DNA of 59,235 bases from Prosthecobacter sp. (GCF_029946185.1 NZ_JAQSEA010000068.1:1-59235); one strand, 5' to 3'; shown: positions 1-10,645, numbered from the stretch's first letter. Numbers and translations: made by a program. The notes: a model not told the origin generated them from the sequence alone.

Positions 1-1542
1 GAGCAGGGCGTGGGAGTGCTGCTGGTGAATGCGCCCCCCGGGCAGAAGGCCGAGGATGTGGCCAAGTTCATCGCAGACCACAAGCTGGTATCTCCCGTCG
101 TCAGCGACGCGGACGGCGCGCTCTCGCAGCTACTGGCTGCGACGACCACCACGGAAGTCTTCCTGCTCGATGCTGCACGCACGCTCGTTTATCGCGGTGC
201 TTTGAATGATCAATACGGCCTCGGCTACACCAAGGACAAGCCGCAGCATCATTACCTGCGCGAGGCGGTGGCGGCGATGCTGCGCGGCGAGCCGGCGGAA
301 AGGGTCGCGACCACTGCACCGGGATGTGCGCTGGATCTGCCAGCGCAAACGGCCGCTGCCGCGACGCCGGTGAACTACCACCGCGATGTGGCGCGGATTT
401 TGCAGGCCAACTGTGTGGAATGCCACCATCAGGGCGGCGTCGGGCCGTTCGCACTCGATTCGTATGATGCGGTGATCGAGCACGCCGGAATGATCCGCAA
501 GCAGGTGGAGCGCGGGGCCATGCCGCCCTGGTTTGCCGCGCCGCTGGAGGGGCTACCGCACTCGCCCTGGAGCAATGATCGCTCCCTGTCTGAGCGCGAT
601 CGTGCGGATCTGCTCGCGTGGCTGGATTCAGACCGCGCCAAGGGAGACGTGGCGGAGGCACCCAAGCCGCGTGTTTTCCCCAGTGAATGGAGCGTCGGCA
701 AGCCGGATGCGATCATCGCTGCGGCAAAGCCGATCTCCATCAAGGCCGAGGGCACCATGCCCTACCAGCATGTGACGGTGACCACGGACTTCCCGGAAGA
801 CCGCTGGGTGCGCGGTTACGAGATCCTGCCCACGGCGCGGCAGGTGGTGCATCACGTCATTGTCAGTGTGCATGAAAAAGGCAGCAAGGTGCGCGGTGGC
901 GGCGATGAAGGTAGCGAGGGCTACTGGGCTGCCTACGTGCCCGGCAATACGCACCAGGTCTATCCCGAGGGCTTCGCCCGCAAGCTGCCTGCCGGGGCGA
1001 CGGTGAGCTTTCAGATTCATTACACGCCCAACGGCAAGGCGACGGAAGACACGATGCGCATGGGGCTGCTGTTTTCCAAGACGCCGCCGAAATACGTCAT
1101 TCACACCACAGCACTGCCGAATGCCCGCATCAGCATCCCGCCGGGCAAGGCGGACCATGTGGAAGTGGCGCAGCGCAAGCTGCCCACGGACGTCAATGTG
1201 ATGGCCTGGATGGCGCACATGCACGTGCGCGGCAAGGCCTTCAAATTTGAGGTCACACTGCCCGACGGCAAAACCGAGACACTGCTCGACATTCCCAAAT
1301 ACGACTTCAACTGGCAGCTCCGCTACGACTACACCGTGCCACATTTCCTGCCCCGGGGCAGCACGGTGAAAATCACCGCCGTGTATGACAACAGCGCCGG
1401 CAATCCGGCCAACCCTGATCCCACCAAAACCGTGCGCTGGGGGCAGCAGACCTTCGACGAGATGATGATTGGCTACATGGAGCACTACACGCCGTTGAAC
1501 CCGGAGATTGCGACTGGAGGGGTTGCGCACTTTCCACATTGA
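1..1542 (+). CDS. Redoxin / cytochrome c / Cu(II) monooxygenase-like fusion, 5' partial
   Basis: The frame is open to base 1, so the gene starts upstream of the window. The first ~110 visible residues look like the second half of a thioredoxin/redoxin fold; any CxxC would lie outside. A haem motif CVECHH follows in a short cytochrome-like segment around residues 135-165. The C-terminal half resembles copper type II ascorbate-dependent monooxygenases, with a double-His motif HHVIVSV and an HMHVRGKAF motif as plausible copper ligands. Such redoxin-haem-copper fusions are typical secreted proteins of Verrucomicrobia, Planctomycetes and Acidobacteria; their substrate is unknown. No hairpin terminator is seen after the stop, only a run of nine T. 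The domain assignment is fairly safe and the catalytic role is inferred. Confidence 0.8.
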   Translation, partial: EQGVGVLLVNAPPGQKAEDVAKFIADHKLVSPVVSDADGALSQLLAATTTTEVFLLDAARTLVYRGALNDQYGLGYTKDKPQHHYLREAVAAMLRGEPAERVATTAPGCALDLPAQTAAAATPVNYHRDVARILQANCVECHHQGGVGPFALDSYDAVIEHAGMIRKQVERGAMPPWFAAPLEGLPHSPWSNDRSLSERDRADLLAWLDSDRAKGDVAEAPKPRVFPSEWSVGKPDAIIAAAKPISIKAEGTMPYQHVTVTTDFPEDRWVRGYEILPTARQVVHHVIVSVHEKGSKVRGGGDEGSEGYWAAYVPGNTHQVYPEGFARKLPAGATVSFQIHYTPNGKATEDTMRMGLLFSKTPPKYVIHTTALPNARISIPPGKADHVEVAQRKLPTDVNVMAWMAHMHVRGKAFKFEVTLPDGKTETLLDIPKYDFNWQLRYDYTVPHFLPRGSTVKITAVYDNSAGNPANPDPTKTVRWGQQTFDEMMIGYMEHYTPLNPEIATGGVAHFPH

Positions 1543-1669
1543 TTTTTTTTTCAATGCAATACGAGTGCGAACCTACTGGATGGGAAACCGTATAGGCTGA
1601 ACCATAGCAGTCTATGCCTCAAGTTGATCACAACCCGGTCCATGGCTAATGACGAGTATGGCTGTGAAA

Positions 1670-2731
1670 CTACTTCACTGGAGTTTGCCAAGCAAATCGA
1701 TCGTAGTGTGGAATAGATGAGGTGACCGCGCAGACCCTGCCGCTTCCATCAATGGCCCGGATACTCCAGCCAATATATTTGACCCCACTTCTTGTTCTTA
1801 AGTAAACGGTGTAACTTGCGTAAGTTGTTGTTAATTGACCAACCGTTCGAGTTTGATCCGTTCTGACGGCCTCGGCGGTTATTTCTACTGTTTTTACTCC
1901 GGCAGGAGCGAGCTCTACATTAGTTTCACCGGCAAGCTCTGGGGTGAGTGTGCCGTCAACGAATGCAGGTCGTGTTAGCAGGATGCATTGAAGACGCAGT
2001 CGTTGGTATCCGCCAGATTTTGACTGAGCAGTACATGTAATGTCCCGCACAGACGCAGTTTCCTTAGTGTTCGTTACACCATCACTCGATTGAGAGTTGT
2101 ACTTACCTCCAGAAGACCTAGCGGTTAAGTTAACGGCAATTGAGGGGCTGATTAGCGTCGGATCATCAAGTAGTTTTTGCTTTTGATCATTTTTTACATT
2201 TTCTACCGCAGGGTTTGTTTGCGTCGCTGTTTTATTTTGTTCAGCTTTAAATTCTTGAGCTTCACGATATGTAACTTTCTGTTGTTCTTTTTGCTGGTCG
2301 CGAAAGTGCAATGCTAATGCAGGATCAAAAGGGCCAAATGCTTCCTTCAATTCATTCGGCAGATCCTCATAATTAATCTTCGCGCTTCCATCTTTGTGGA
2401 GAATTCGGATTCCATCTGGATCAACGCCAGCCAATTCGGCTTTTTGAAAGCTATGTTTGGGTGTAACCAGTGGATCTGGAAGAGGTTTTTCGTCCTCAGT
2501 TGAAACTGTAGCAAAGCCGACTAGCGAAACTATTTCTGGCGGCAAATCTTTAACATGGAGAGTTGTTATGCCTCCATCGTGCATTATTCTGACGGAATCT
2601 TCTGTCTTAATCTTGATAGTGCCATTACGAATTTCGATGCCTTTTGTGGTTTTGAAAGAAGCTGGCAGTATAGAGGCCGCGTTGAGTATTGACGTGATAA
2701 AAACGATGACAAGCACGGCTTTAGTTTTCAT
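1670..2731 (-). CDS. Secreted hypothetical protein with two copies of a GIxIxHxxG...LP module
   Basis: The start at 2731 gives MKTKAVLVIVFITSILNAAS, a clear signal peptide; an upstream GTG at 2791 would add an unlikely leader. Two similar ~35-residue segments occur in the N-terminal half, with cores SVRIMHDGGITTLHVKDLPPE and DGIRILHKDGSAKINYEDLP. A Gln/Lys-rich linker and a C-terminal beta-rich domain of ~150 residues follow. No enzyme motif is visible. It is the last of three minus-strand genes that look co-transcribed (stop and start 28 bp apart). Base composition is visibly AT-richer than the flanking genes, suggesting transfer. I do not recognise a named function. The repeated module is one I associate with verrucomicrobial hypothetical proteins. 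Confidence 0.75.
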   Translation of the reverse strand: MKTKAVLVIVFITSILNAASILPASFKTTKGIEIRNGTIKIKTEDSVRIMHDGGITTLHVKDLPPEIVSLVGFATVSTEDEKPLPDPLVTPKHSFQKAELAGVDPDGIRILHKDGSAKINYEDLPNELKEAFGPFDPALALHFRDQQKEQQKVTYREAQEFKAEQNKTATQTNPAVENVKNDQKQKLLDDPTLISPSIAVNLTARSSGGKYNSQSSDGVTNTKETASVRDITCTAQSKSGGYQRLRLQCILLTRPAFVDGTLTPELAGETNVELAPAGVKTVEITAEAVRTDQTRTVGQLTTTYASYTVYLRTRSGVKYIGWSIRAIDGSGRVCAVTSSIPHYDRFAWQTPVK

Positions 2732-2759
2732 TTGGTGATATTGAATATTGAATAGTGAA

Positions 2760-3341
2760 TCACTTCTCCAGAGAAGATTTACGCATTTCACTCACAAGAT
2801 GTTTCAATCTCCTTATTATGCTGTCAGAGCCAAGATCATATTTCTTGATGAATTCTATGGGGATTTCCTCGGCTTTCACATGCAGATTGGCCACCCCGTC
2901 CTCATGCAGAAAAGAGATTGAATCTTCGTTAATCTTGAAAATTTTTGCATTGTGCAGGGTGGTGCGTCCCTCTAATAAGAGTTCTGGAATCACTGTGCCA
3001 GTGGCTGCTGTGCGGGCTTTCACCACAACGGCTGTCATCGATTCTGCCAAATATTTGATTTCACCGGTCAGCCTGCGTTCTTGCGTGTCTAGAATATCGC
3101 GCTGCCGGATGAGGTTCTCCATGTGGGTTGTCATTTGCTCCAGTTTTGCTTTGGCTTCATTAATTTCAGTCCATTCCTTTCGGCGCAAATCGGCTGTCTC
3201 CCGCGCCGTTTCGGCCCTGGCTTTCAATTCGGCAAGCTCCTCGTTGAGTTTGTCCGCCTTGGAAAGGTACTCGAAAGCTGCCAGGAGACAGGCGAGCAAG
3301 AGCACGGCTTTGAGGAGGGATGAAAAGCGAAAGTCGAGCAC
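2760..3341 (-). CDS. Membrane-anchored coiled-coil protein with one copy of the same module
   Basis: A hydrophobic segment at residues ~8-22 (LLKAVLLLACLLAAFEYL) is a likely uncleaved membrane anchor. A long charged heptad-like region to about residue 100 (KLNEELAELKARAETARE and onward) predicts a coiled coil. The C-terminal part carries the module also found twice in the next gene, here with core DSISFLHEDGVANLHVKAEE followed by IPIEF. The gene lies between two other small envelope genes in the same direction with spacings of 18 and 28 bp. Function is unknown; an envelope-associated structural or sensing role is only a guess. Confidence 0.7.
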   Translation of the reverse strand: MLDFRFSSLLKAVLLLACLLAAFEYLSKADKLNEELAELKARAETARETADLRRKEWTEINEAKAKLEQMTTHMENLIRQRDILDTQERRLTGEIKYLAESMTAVVVKARTAATGTVIPELLLEGRTTLHNAKIFKINEDSISFLHEDGVANLHVKAEEIPIEFIKKYDLGSDSIIRRLKHLVSEMRKSSLEK

Positions 3342-3359
3342 GGAGTGTTGTGGCGTGGC

Positions 3360-3692
3360 TTACTTGTGATGTGCGGCCTTGAATGCTTCAGCGGCGGGCT
3401 TGAGTGTGGCAAACTCGGCTTCGATGGCTGACAGCTTGCGCTCCCTGGGGGCGTTGATAAATTCCAGCGTACGTAGCTGGTCCTGTTTGATCTCGGCCTG
3501 CTGGAGGCTGCGGTTCAGGAACTCCTTGCCTTCGACTGCGGCGATGTCTTTTTCATATTGGCGGGTGAGGGCCTCGTCCTGTTTGAATGATGCCGTGAGC
3601 GCGGCGATTTCACGTTTGAGTTCTGCGCGGCGCTCACATGACAGGCTCGTTAAACAGAGTGCCAGACAGCATAAAAAAACATGCGGTTTCAT
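3360..3692 (-). CDS. Small exported coiled-coil protein, possible lipoprotein
   Basis: The chosen start gives MKPHVFLCCLALCLTSLSCERR, a short signal peptide with a cysteine at its end. The lipobox is non-canonical (S-L-S-C), so lipidation is uncertain. The remaining ~90 residues are charged and predicted helical (AELKREIAALTASFKQDE and onward), consistent with one long coiled coil. An upstream in-frame start at 3776 would add 28 residues with no signal character. It is the first gene of the three-gene cluster running to 1670. No function recognised. Confidence 0.65.
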   Translation of the reverse strand: MKPHVFLCCLALCLTSLSCERRAELKREIAALTASFKQDEALTRQYEKDIAAVEGKEFLNRSLQQAEIKQDQLRTLEFINAPRERKLSAIEAEFATLKPAAEAFKAAHHK

Positions 3693-3803
3693 GTGGATGA
3701 GCGGGAAGTGATCTCCGCCGGCGGCGACCTGCAAACTTTTAATCTTGAATGGTCTGCTGCGCAACTTCCTTGCCATTCGGCAAACTCATCCTAGCATCGA
3801 AGA

Positions 3804-4613
3804 GTGGTAGCGATTGCAACAGCAAGTCAAAAAGGCGGCGTGGGTAAAACCACGTTATGCATCAATCTCGCTTATTCACTGGCGCGAAGAGGCTGGCGGG
3901 TGCTGTTGATTGACACGGATCCGCAGGGCGGCGTGGGACTGTCACTGGCCAAAAGTACCAAGGCGCGAGAGGGTTTTCATGAGTTTCTCGTTCGCGGCGG
4001 AGATTTGAACACGATGGTGGTGCCAACGCGGCTCCCGGAGCTGGAGATCGTTCCCGCCGGGCAGTATGACACCTGCGCCAGGCAGGGCTGGTCGGCGCAT
4101 GAGGTGCCGGCACGGCTGGCCGACCTGCTGCGCGCTGCCGAGCTGCGTGGTGTCGATGTCGTGCTGATGGACACGGCGGCCGGGATGAGCAGCACAACGG
4201 AAGCGGTGGTGAAGGCCTGTGATTTCGTGGTGCTGCCCCAGCAGGCAGAGCCGCTGGCGATCCGCAGCGTGCCGCATCTGCTGGAGACACTGGCGCGTTT
4301 CCGCGCGGAGGGCGCAGGCGTGCGCGTTGCGGGCATTTTGCTAACAATGGTGATGCGGGACAACGAGATGAGCATGAAGGTGGCGCGGGAGCTGCGCGAC
4401 ATGCTGCCAGCAAATTTAATGTTTCAGCAGAGCATTCCGCGCCTGCCCTCTTTTCTCGAAGCGAGCGCCCTGGGAGTGCCGGTGGCGCTGACAAAGCGCA
4501 ACCCTCCGCCCGAAGCATTGATTTTTGACCAGATCGCCGCAGAGCTGGAGCAGCGGACTGGATTGACCCACGAAAGTGAAAGGGAGCATGGCCATGCAAG
4601 TCTCATGGATTGA
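3804..4613 (+). CDS. ParA/Soj-family ATPase
   Basis: The protein begins MVAIATASQKGGVGKTT, the deviant Walker A box of ParA/MinD ATPases, with signature lysine K10 and P-loop lysine K15. The Walker A' region DTDPQGG and Walker B-like VLMDTAAGMSS follow. Length (269 aa) matches stand-alone Soj-type proteins. Members of this family bind ATP, dimerise and position DNA or protein cargo. There is no ParB or parS in view. Instead the gene overlaps a roadblock-like protein by 20 bp, which argues for a non-chromosomal positioning or regulatory role. The start is GTG with only a weak GAAG upstream. Confidence 0.85.
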   Translation: MVAIATASQKGGVGKTTLCINLAYSLARRGWRVLLIDTDPQGGVGLSLAKSTKAREGFHEFLVRGGDLNTMVVPTRLPELEIVPAGQYDTCARQGWSAHEVPARLADLLRAAELRGVDVVLMDTAAGMSSTTEAVVKACDFVVLPQQAEPLAIRSVPHLLETLARFRAEGAGVRVAGILLTMVMRDNEMSMKVARELRDMLPANLMFQQSIPRLPSFLEASALGVPVALTKRNPPPEALIFDQIAAELEQRTGLTHESEREHGHASLMD

Positions 4614-5508
4614 TGCCGAGCGGATCAAGGAACTGGTGGCGCAGCTCGCACCTCAGGAAAGCCGCATGGGAGAGCTGCCCGGCGTCGTGGAGATTGATAC
4701 GACGCCTGAAATCTTGCAGGTCCATGCTGCCGAGGCGTGGGGATTTGCCATGGACTGGACCGAACCCGCTGTGAGACCAGCGCCCGCTGTTTCAATGATT
4801 GAAACGGTTTTTGCCGAATCAACGTCGCTGCCGGCACAAATGGAAGATGAAACGGACGACGACGACGAGCATGGTCAATCATTCCCTAATCAAGCCGCCG
4901 CGCTGCCGCTGAGCCGAATTCGCGACAAATTGCGTGCGATTCGTCAACGTGCCACGGACGCGGGCATCCTGACTCGCATGAGCGAGATCGCGCCGGCATC
5001 CCTGGAAAAGACAAGCGAGTTTGTTCCTGTTGATGATGAAAGTGGCGATGCCGATGAGGATGGCGTCTGCAAAGACGAATCTTCAGCTGACATGGAGCCG
5101 GAATACATTGAGCTTCCATGTCACCCGCCCGCCTTTGAAAATCCGCAAGGCTCCCGCGAGGTGCGTCTGGCTGCATTTGCCGACTGGGCGCGGCTGGTGC
5201 TGCATGAGGGGGGCGGGCAGGTTCTGGTGATGAGTGATGATGGTGAAGTACTGTGGGGAGGGGAGGCGAAAGCCGGGCTGGTGCTTTCTACCATGATGGC
5301 ATGGGGAGCTGCGATACGTGCGAGCGCGATGTCAGCCTGTGAGACGCCCTTGGTGATTCACCAGCCATTGGCATCAGGGCATGTGCTCACGGTGATCCCG
5401 TGTGAAACAGTCGCCGGCATGGTGCATGCCGCAGTTGCCGCCCCTGATGGATTGAGTCATGAGCAGGCGCACCTCTTACGTGGAGCCCTGTGTGCGGTGA
5501 TGAGTTGA
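4594..5508 (+). CDS. Acidic protein with C-terminal roadblock/LC7-like domain
   Basis: The ATG at 4594 has AGGGAG about seven bases upstream and gives MQVSWIDAERIKELVAQLAP. Starts at 4576 and 4588 are also possible. It overlaps the 3' end of the ParA-like gene, so the two are probably translationally coupled. Residues ~1-180 are low-complexity and strongly acidic (runs of D/E). The last ~110 residues have the pattern of a roadblock/LC7 fold: GGGQVLVMSDDGEVLWGGEA, then an alanine-rich helix, then HVLTVIPCETVAGMVHAAVA. Such domains regulate small GTPases or motor NTPases. Pairing with a ParA ATPase is inferred from overlap only. Confidence 0.65.
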   Translation: MQVSWIDAERIKELVAQLAPQESRMGELPGVVEIDTTPEILQVHAAEAWGFAMDWTEPAVRPAPAVSMIETVFAESTSLPAQMEDETDDDDEHGQSFPNQAAALPLSRIRDKLRAIRQRATDAGILTRMSEIAPASLEKTSEFVPVDDESGDADEDGVCKDESSADMEPEYIELPCHPPAFENPQGSREVRLAAFADWARLVLHEGGGQVLVMSDDGEVLWGGEAKAGLVLSTMMAWGAAIRASAMSACETPLVIHQPLASGHVLTVIPCETVAGMVHAAVAAPDGLSHEQAHLLRGALCAVMS

Positions 5509-5534
5509 CGTCCCCCACCCTGAGCGGAGGATGG

Positions 5535-8132
5535 CTACTTTTTGAACAGGGCCAGTTCGTTGATGCCCCAGATGCTACTGGATGAGCCGAGCTGTGTGAT
5601 GCGTACAAAACGACCTTTCTGCGGTGTTTTGAAAACAATCTCGGTCAAAGCGCTCCCATCTCCTTGGGCGGCAGGGTTCCATTTCGTGCCATCGGACGAC
5701 ACTTCGACTTTGTATTTGCGCGGATAGTCCTGATACGTGTTCTGGCTGTCGAGCGCCAGCCCGGCAATGTTTTCCTCGGTCGGAAGTTCGATGCTGAACC
5801 ACTCGCCGCCCTTCATGGCTGCTCCAGTGGCCCAGCGGGAGCCGGTGTTGTTGTCCACGGCTTTCGAGCAGTCTTCTTTTTTGACGCTGGCGTTCAGCTT
5901 CCATGCATTGCGAGGCTCGATCCAGGCAAGCTTCGTCCTTAACCGGGTTTTGAGCGGTGTTGGTGGGGTGATGAAATACCAGTCACGCACCCGCCCATCA
6001 ATGAGCTGGGTCTGATCGGGTTTCAGGATGATCGAATAGACAAAGAATTCGGCCAGATAGCCACTGAACTGATCTTGAGGACTGACGCTTCCGCCACTGC
6101 TGTCCTGGCCACGTCCGATCAGCAGCCAGTTCAGCGGCTTGGATGGCGCGGTGGACTTACCGCCGGAGGAGGTGAACGCTTTGCCGTCGGCATCGCGTGC
6201 GCGGAGTTCTACGAGTCCCGTGCTGGCGTTCCAACTGATGAAGGCAAGGCAGGCCAGCGTGCCGTTCACATCTTTGGAAGTCAGTGTGGGGCTGCCTCCT
6301 GCGTTTTTCACTTCGGTCACGAGGTTCTTCTTTGCATCCACCAGCAGGGACACCGTGGTGCCATCATCATTGCCGAGGGTGAAAACACGCATGGGGAGTT
6401 TTGCGGCATCGGCCTGAAACGCGATAACGGCAGTGAGTCCTTTTTCGTTGGGGACTCCTGCATCCTTGCTTCCGAAGGGCATGTTCTGCGTCTCATTGCC
6501 CGTATCATCAAGCTCCATAATGGAGGGCTTGCCATTGCGGGAATGGAAATCCAGCACCACTCGCCCCGGCTTGGGGCTGCCGCCAATGGCGACTTCCGGC
6601 CAGTTGACGCGCTTCGGTGCATAGTCCGGGCTCTTCTGATAGCTGCGTAAAATGTTGTCACCACCGCGTTCGGAAATGTCATGCCATTCGATGACAGGCT
6701 CGTTGTTGTTGGCTTGGGAGGGATTGCCGTCGCCATCTTGACGGTTGGTCAAAATGCCGGTGTTACCGACATAGAAAAGAGAGATGCCGCGGTCCACGGG
6801 AGGGAATGCCCGGTCCTGTGGGAGCTGGAAGCTGATCTTGGGAGGATTGGACGAGAGGCCGATCCCTGACAGCGCCGAATGGCCGGAAGACGATGCGCCG
6901 GGTTTTTTGCCGAGGAAAAAGCATCCGCCGATGCCCAGCAGGATGACGCCTCCGCCGATGATGGCGATTTGTTTGATCAGCTTCGCGTTTGTTTGAACGA
7001 ATGAAGGTGAAGAAGAGCGGGCTGAGGATTTATGGCGGTGTTGCACCGTCGAGTGCCCAACACTTGGTCTGCGCGGCGCTGGCACCAGAGGTGTCGTGAG
7101 GGCGGCGAGTTCAACGACAGGCTGTGCGTCGGCAATGATTTCCACTGGCACCGCCTCTGCCACCGGTTCGGCATAGTAGAGCTGGGCTTCAGGGGGAGGG
7201 TAGTATCCCGTCAGTGGCACTGTGCCTGTTCCGGGAGGCATGCCGGGCATATAGATGGGCGGCGGCGCGTACATGCCCATCCAGGGACCGTAGGGCACCA
7301 TCGTGGGCATTTTTTCCCAGGCGCGGAACTCTTCGATGGCCTGCTGTGCATTGGCAGGGCGGTCATCGGGCTTTTGCGCCATGAGGCGCGCGCACCAAGC
7401 CCCAAGCCACTGTGGCACATGCGGGGCAATTTCATGCAGCGGCAACAGGACGTGGTCGATGTGCTTGTCGATGACCTCGGCCATGGAGGCACCGTCGAAT
7501 GCTTTTCTGCCGGAGAGCGCCTCATAGAAGACGCAGCCCAGAGAGTAAAGGTCAGTGCGTTCATCCACGGGCTCACGCGTGAGCTGCTCGGGAGCCATGT
7601 AGTAGATGGAACCCATCACCGTGCCTTCTTGATCCTCAGTCTGCTTGCGTGCGCGCAAGCCTGCCCTTGCGAGGCCGAAGTCGATGATCTTCGCCTGCAT
7701 GCGGCCGCCGGGGAGGCGCTCCACCTTGATGTTCTCAGGTTTAATGTCCCGATGCAGGATGTGGTGCTGGTGCGCTGCGAGCAGGCCTTCGAGTGTCTGC
7801 GAGGCCAGCTCTTTAAAATCATCGTAGGGGAGCGGGCCGCGAGCGACGACATCCGCCAGGTCTTCGCCCTGCAGCAGCTCCATCACGATGAACAACCCCT
7901 CGTCATCGCTCGCCACGTCGAAGATGGTCACGATGTTCGGATTGCGCAGGGAGGCAAGTGCATCAGCTTCACGTCGCAGTTCAGAGGCGACGTCTTTGTC
8001 TACGTCAGCTTCGTTGGCGGTAAGCAGTCGTTTGACGGCGACCCAGCGCTTCAACTGGCTGTCATAAGCACGGAAGACGGCTCCAACGCCGCCCATGCCG
8101 AGCTTTTCATATATTTTATATCGTTCCGCCAT
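5535..8132 (-). CDS. Receptor-like Ser/Thr protein kinase with LamG-like and F5/8 type C domains
   Basis: An N-terminal Hanks kinase domain shows the glycine loop GMGGVGAVF, ATP lysine K34, catalytic HRDIKPEN with D129, DFG with D151 and the APE motif, so it should be active. A proline-rich linker leads to one membrane helix around residues 383-406 (IAIIGGGVILLGIGG). The exported half contains a concanavalin/LamG-like region (about 460-700) and ends in a coagulation factor 5/8 type C (discoidin) domain with DNNTGSRWATGA and GRFVRITQLG. This suggests a cytoplasmic kinase responding to an extracytoplasmic glycan or surface ligand; the ligand is unknown. It is divergent from an LMW protein phosphatase gene. 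Confidence 0.88.
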   Translation of the reverse strand: MAERYKIYEKLGMGGVGAVFRAYDSQLKRWVAVKRLLTANEADVDKDVASELRREADALASLRNPNIVTIFDVASDDEGLFIVMELLQGEDLADVVARGPLPYDDFKELASQTLEGLLAAHQHHILHRDIKPENIKVERLPGGRMQAKIIDFGLARAGLRARKQTEDQEGTVMGSIYYMAPEQLTREPVDERTDLYSLGCVFYEALSGRKAFDGASMAEVIDKHIDHVLLPLHEIAPHVPQWLGAWCARLMAQKPDDRPANAQQAIEEFRAWEKMPTMVPYGPWMGMYAPPPIYMPGMPPGTGTVPLTGYYPPPEAQLYYAEPVAEAVPVEIIADAQPVVELAALTTPLVPAPRRPSVGHSTVQHRHKSSARSSSPSFVQTNAKLIKQIAIIGGGVILLGIGGCFFLGKKPGASSSGHSALSGIGLSSNPPKISFQLPQDRAFPPVDRGISLFYVGNTGILTNRQDGDGNPSQANNNEPVIEWHDISERGGDNILRSYQKSPDYAPKRVNWPEVAIGGSPKPGRVVLDFHSRNGKPSIMELDDTGNETQNMPFGSKDAGVPNEKGLTAVIAFQADAAKLPMRVFTLGNDDGTTVSLLVDAKKNLVTEVKNAGGSPTLTSKDVNGTLACLAFISWNASTGLVELRARDADGKAFTSSGGKSTAPSKPLNWLLIGRGQDSSGGSVSPQDQFSGYLAEFFVYSIILKPDQTQLIDGRVRDWYFITPPTPLKTRLRTKLAWIEPRNAWKLNASVKKEDCSKAVDNNTGSRWATGAAMKGGEWFSIELPTEENIAGLALDSQNTYQDYPRKYKVEVSSDGTKWNPAAQGDGSALTEIVFKTPQKGRFVRITQLGSSSSIWGINELALFKK

Positions 8133-8319
8133 CCGATGTTAAGCACTTGAAAATAAGATCAGCAGGAGCAAAGCCCATGTGCCTCCCCTTTGGCAAGCGG
8201 GATATTCCACGAAAATGCTTATGAGCAGTTTCTGCTCCGCCTTTGACAAAATGAGGGGGCGCGACAAACTGACATTCCCCGTCAACTCTGGCGGGATTGA
8301 ATCAACCCCGCTCAGCATC

Positions 8320-8796
8320 TTGAAAAAAGTTCTTTTTGTCTGCACTGGCAACACTTGTCGCAGTCCAATGGCGGAAGCGCTTTTCCGTGATCTGGTCAGG
8401 GAGCGTGCCGACTACCAAGTCTCCAGCGCTGGTGTGGCGGCTGCTCCCGGCATGCCTGCCAATAAGTATTCGACTGCTTTGCTCAAGGAACGCGGGCTCA
8501 ATCTGGCCAGTTTCAAGAGCCGCATGCTCGACCGGCAGATCTTGGAACAGGCCACGCATGTGTTCGCCATGTCCTCGCATCACATGGCGGCGATCGCGGA
8601 TGAATTCCCCGCGCATTCGGACAAGGTTTATCTGATTTCCGAATTTGTCGCCGAAGATGCCCTGCGGGGCAGAGATGTTTCCGATCCCTTTGGACAAGGC
8701 CGTTCAGCGTATGAAGAGACGCTGCGCGACCTCGAAAAAATTCTGCCCAGCCTGCTCGCCTACATTGATCAGACCTGGAAGAAAAATGATGGATGA
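8320..8796 (+). CDS. Low molecular weight protein-tyrosine (or arginine) phosphatase
   Basis: The CX5R catalytic loop is present as CTGNTCRS near the N terminus, and the general-acid DPFG motif lies near the C terminus. A TTG at 8320 gives [15 protein letters not shown] and ~158 residues, the normal family length. In-frame ATGs at 8215, 8221 and 8251 would add N-terminal tails without family similarity but cannot be excluded. The gene precedes rpiB and glyA, the same order as the ywlE-ywlF-ywlG-glyA region of Bacillus, where YwlE is an arginine phosphatase. Specificity cannot be decided here. It could also oppose the divergent kinase. Confidence 0.85.
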   Translation: MKKVLFVCTGNTCRSPMAEALFRDLVRERADYQVSSAGVAAAPGMPANKYSTALLKERGLNLASFKSRMLDRQILEQATHVFAMSSHHMAAIADEFPAHSDKVYLISEFVAEDALRGRDVSDPFGQGRSAYEETLRDLEKILPSLLAYIDQTWKKNDG

Positions 8797-8845
8797 CAGC
8801 AACCATCGCCCACCCATCTTCGTACCTCACCCCCCATCGCAAAAA

Positions 8846-10549
<1,704 letters not shown>

Positions 10550-10574
10550 GCCGCGATTGAATGACTGATTTTAG

Positions 10575-10605
10575 AGGAGCGCCTGGCAACGGGCGCTCCT
10601 TTTTA
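10575..10605 (+). terminator. Rho-independent terminator after rpiB-glyA
   Basis: A 9-bp perfect stem AGGAGCGCC / GGCGCTCCT with a loop of eight bases is followed by TTTTTA, 25 bp after the fusion gene stop. Confidence 0.9.
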
Positions 10606-10645
10606 TTTCGCCCCGATGCGGCCATTCTGAGAGGACGCGTCAGTC

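Noticed and set aside
628..1554. Long minus-strand open frame opposite the redoxin/copper gene
   Set aside because: It is a codon-bias shadow: composition is His/Arg/Gly-rich with no family signal, and the sense strand has clear domains.
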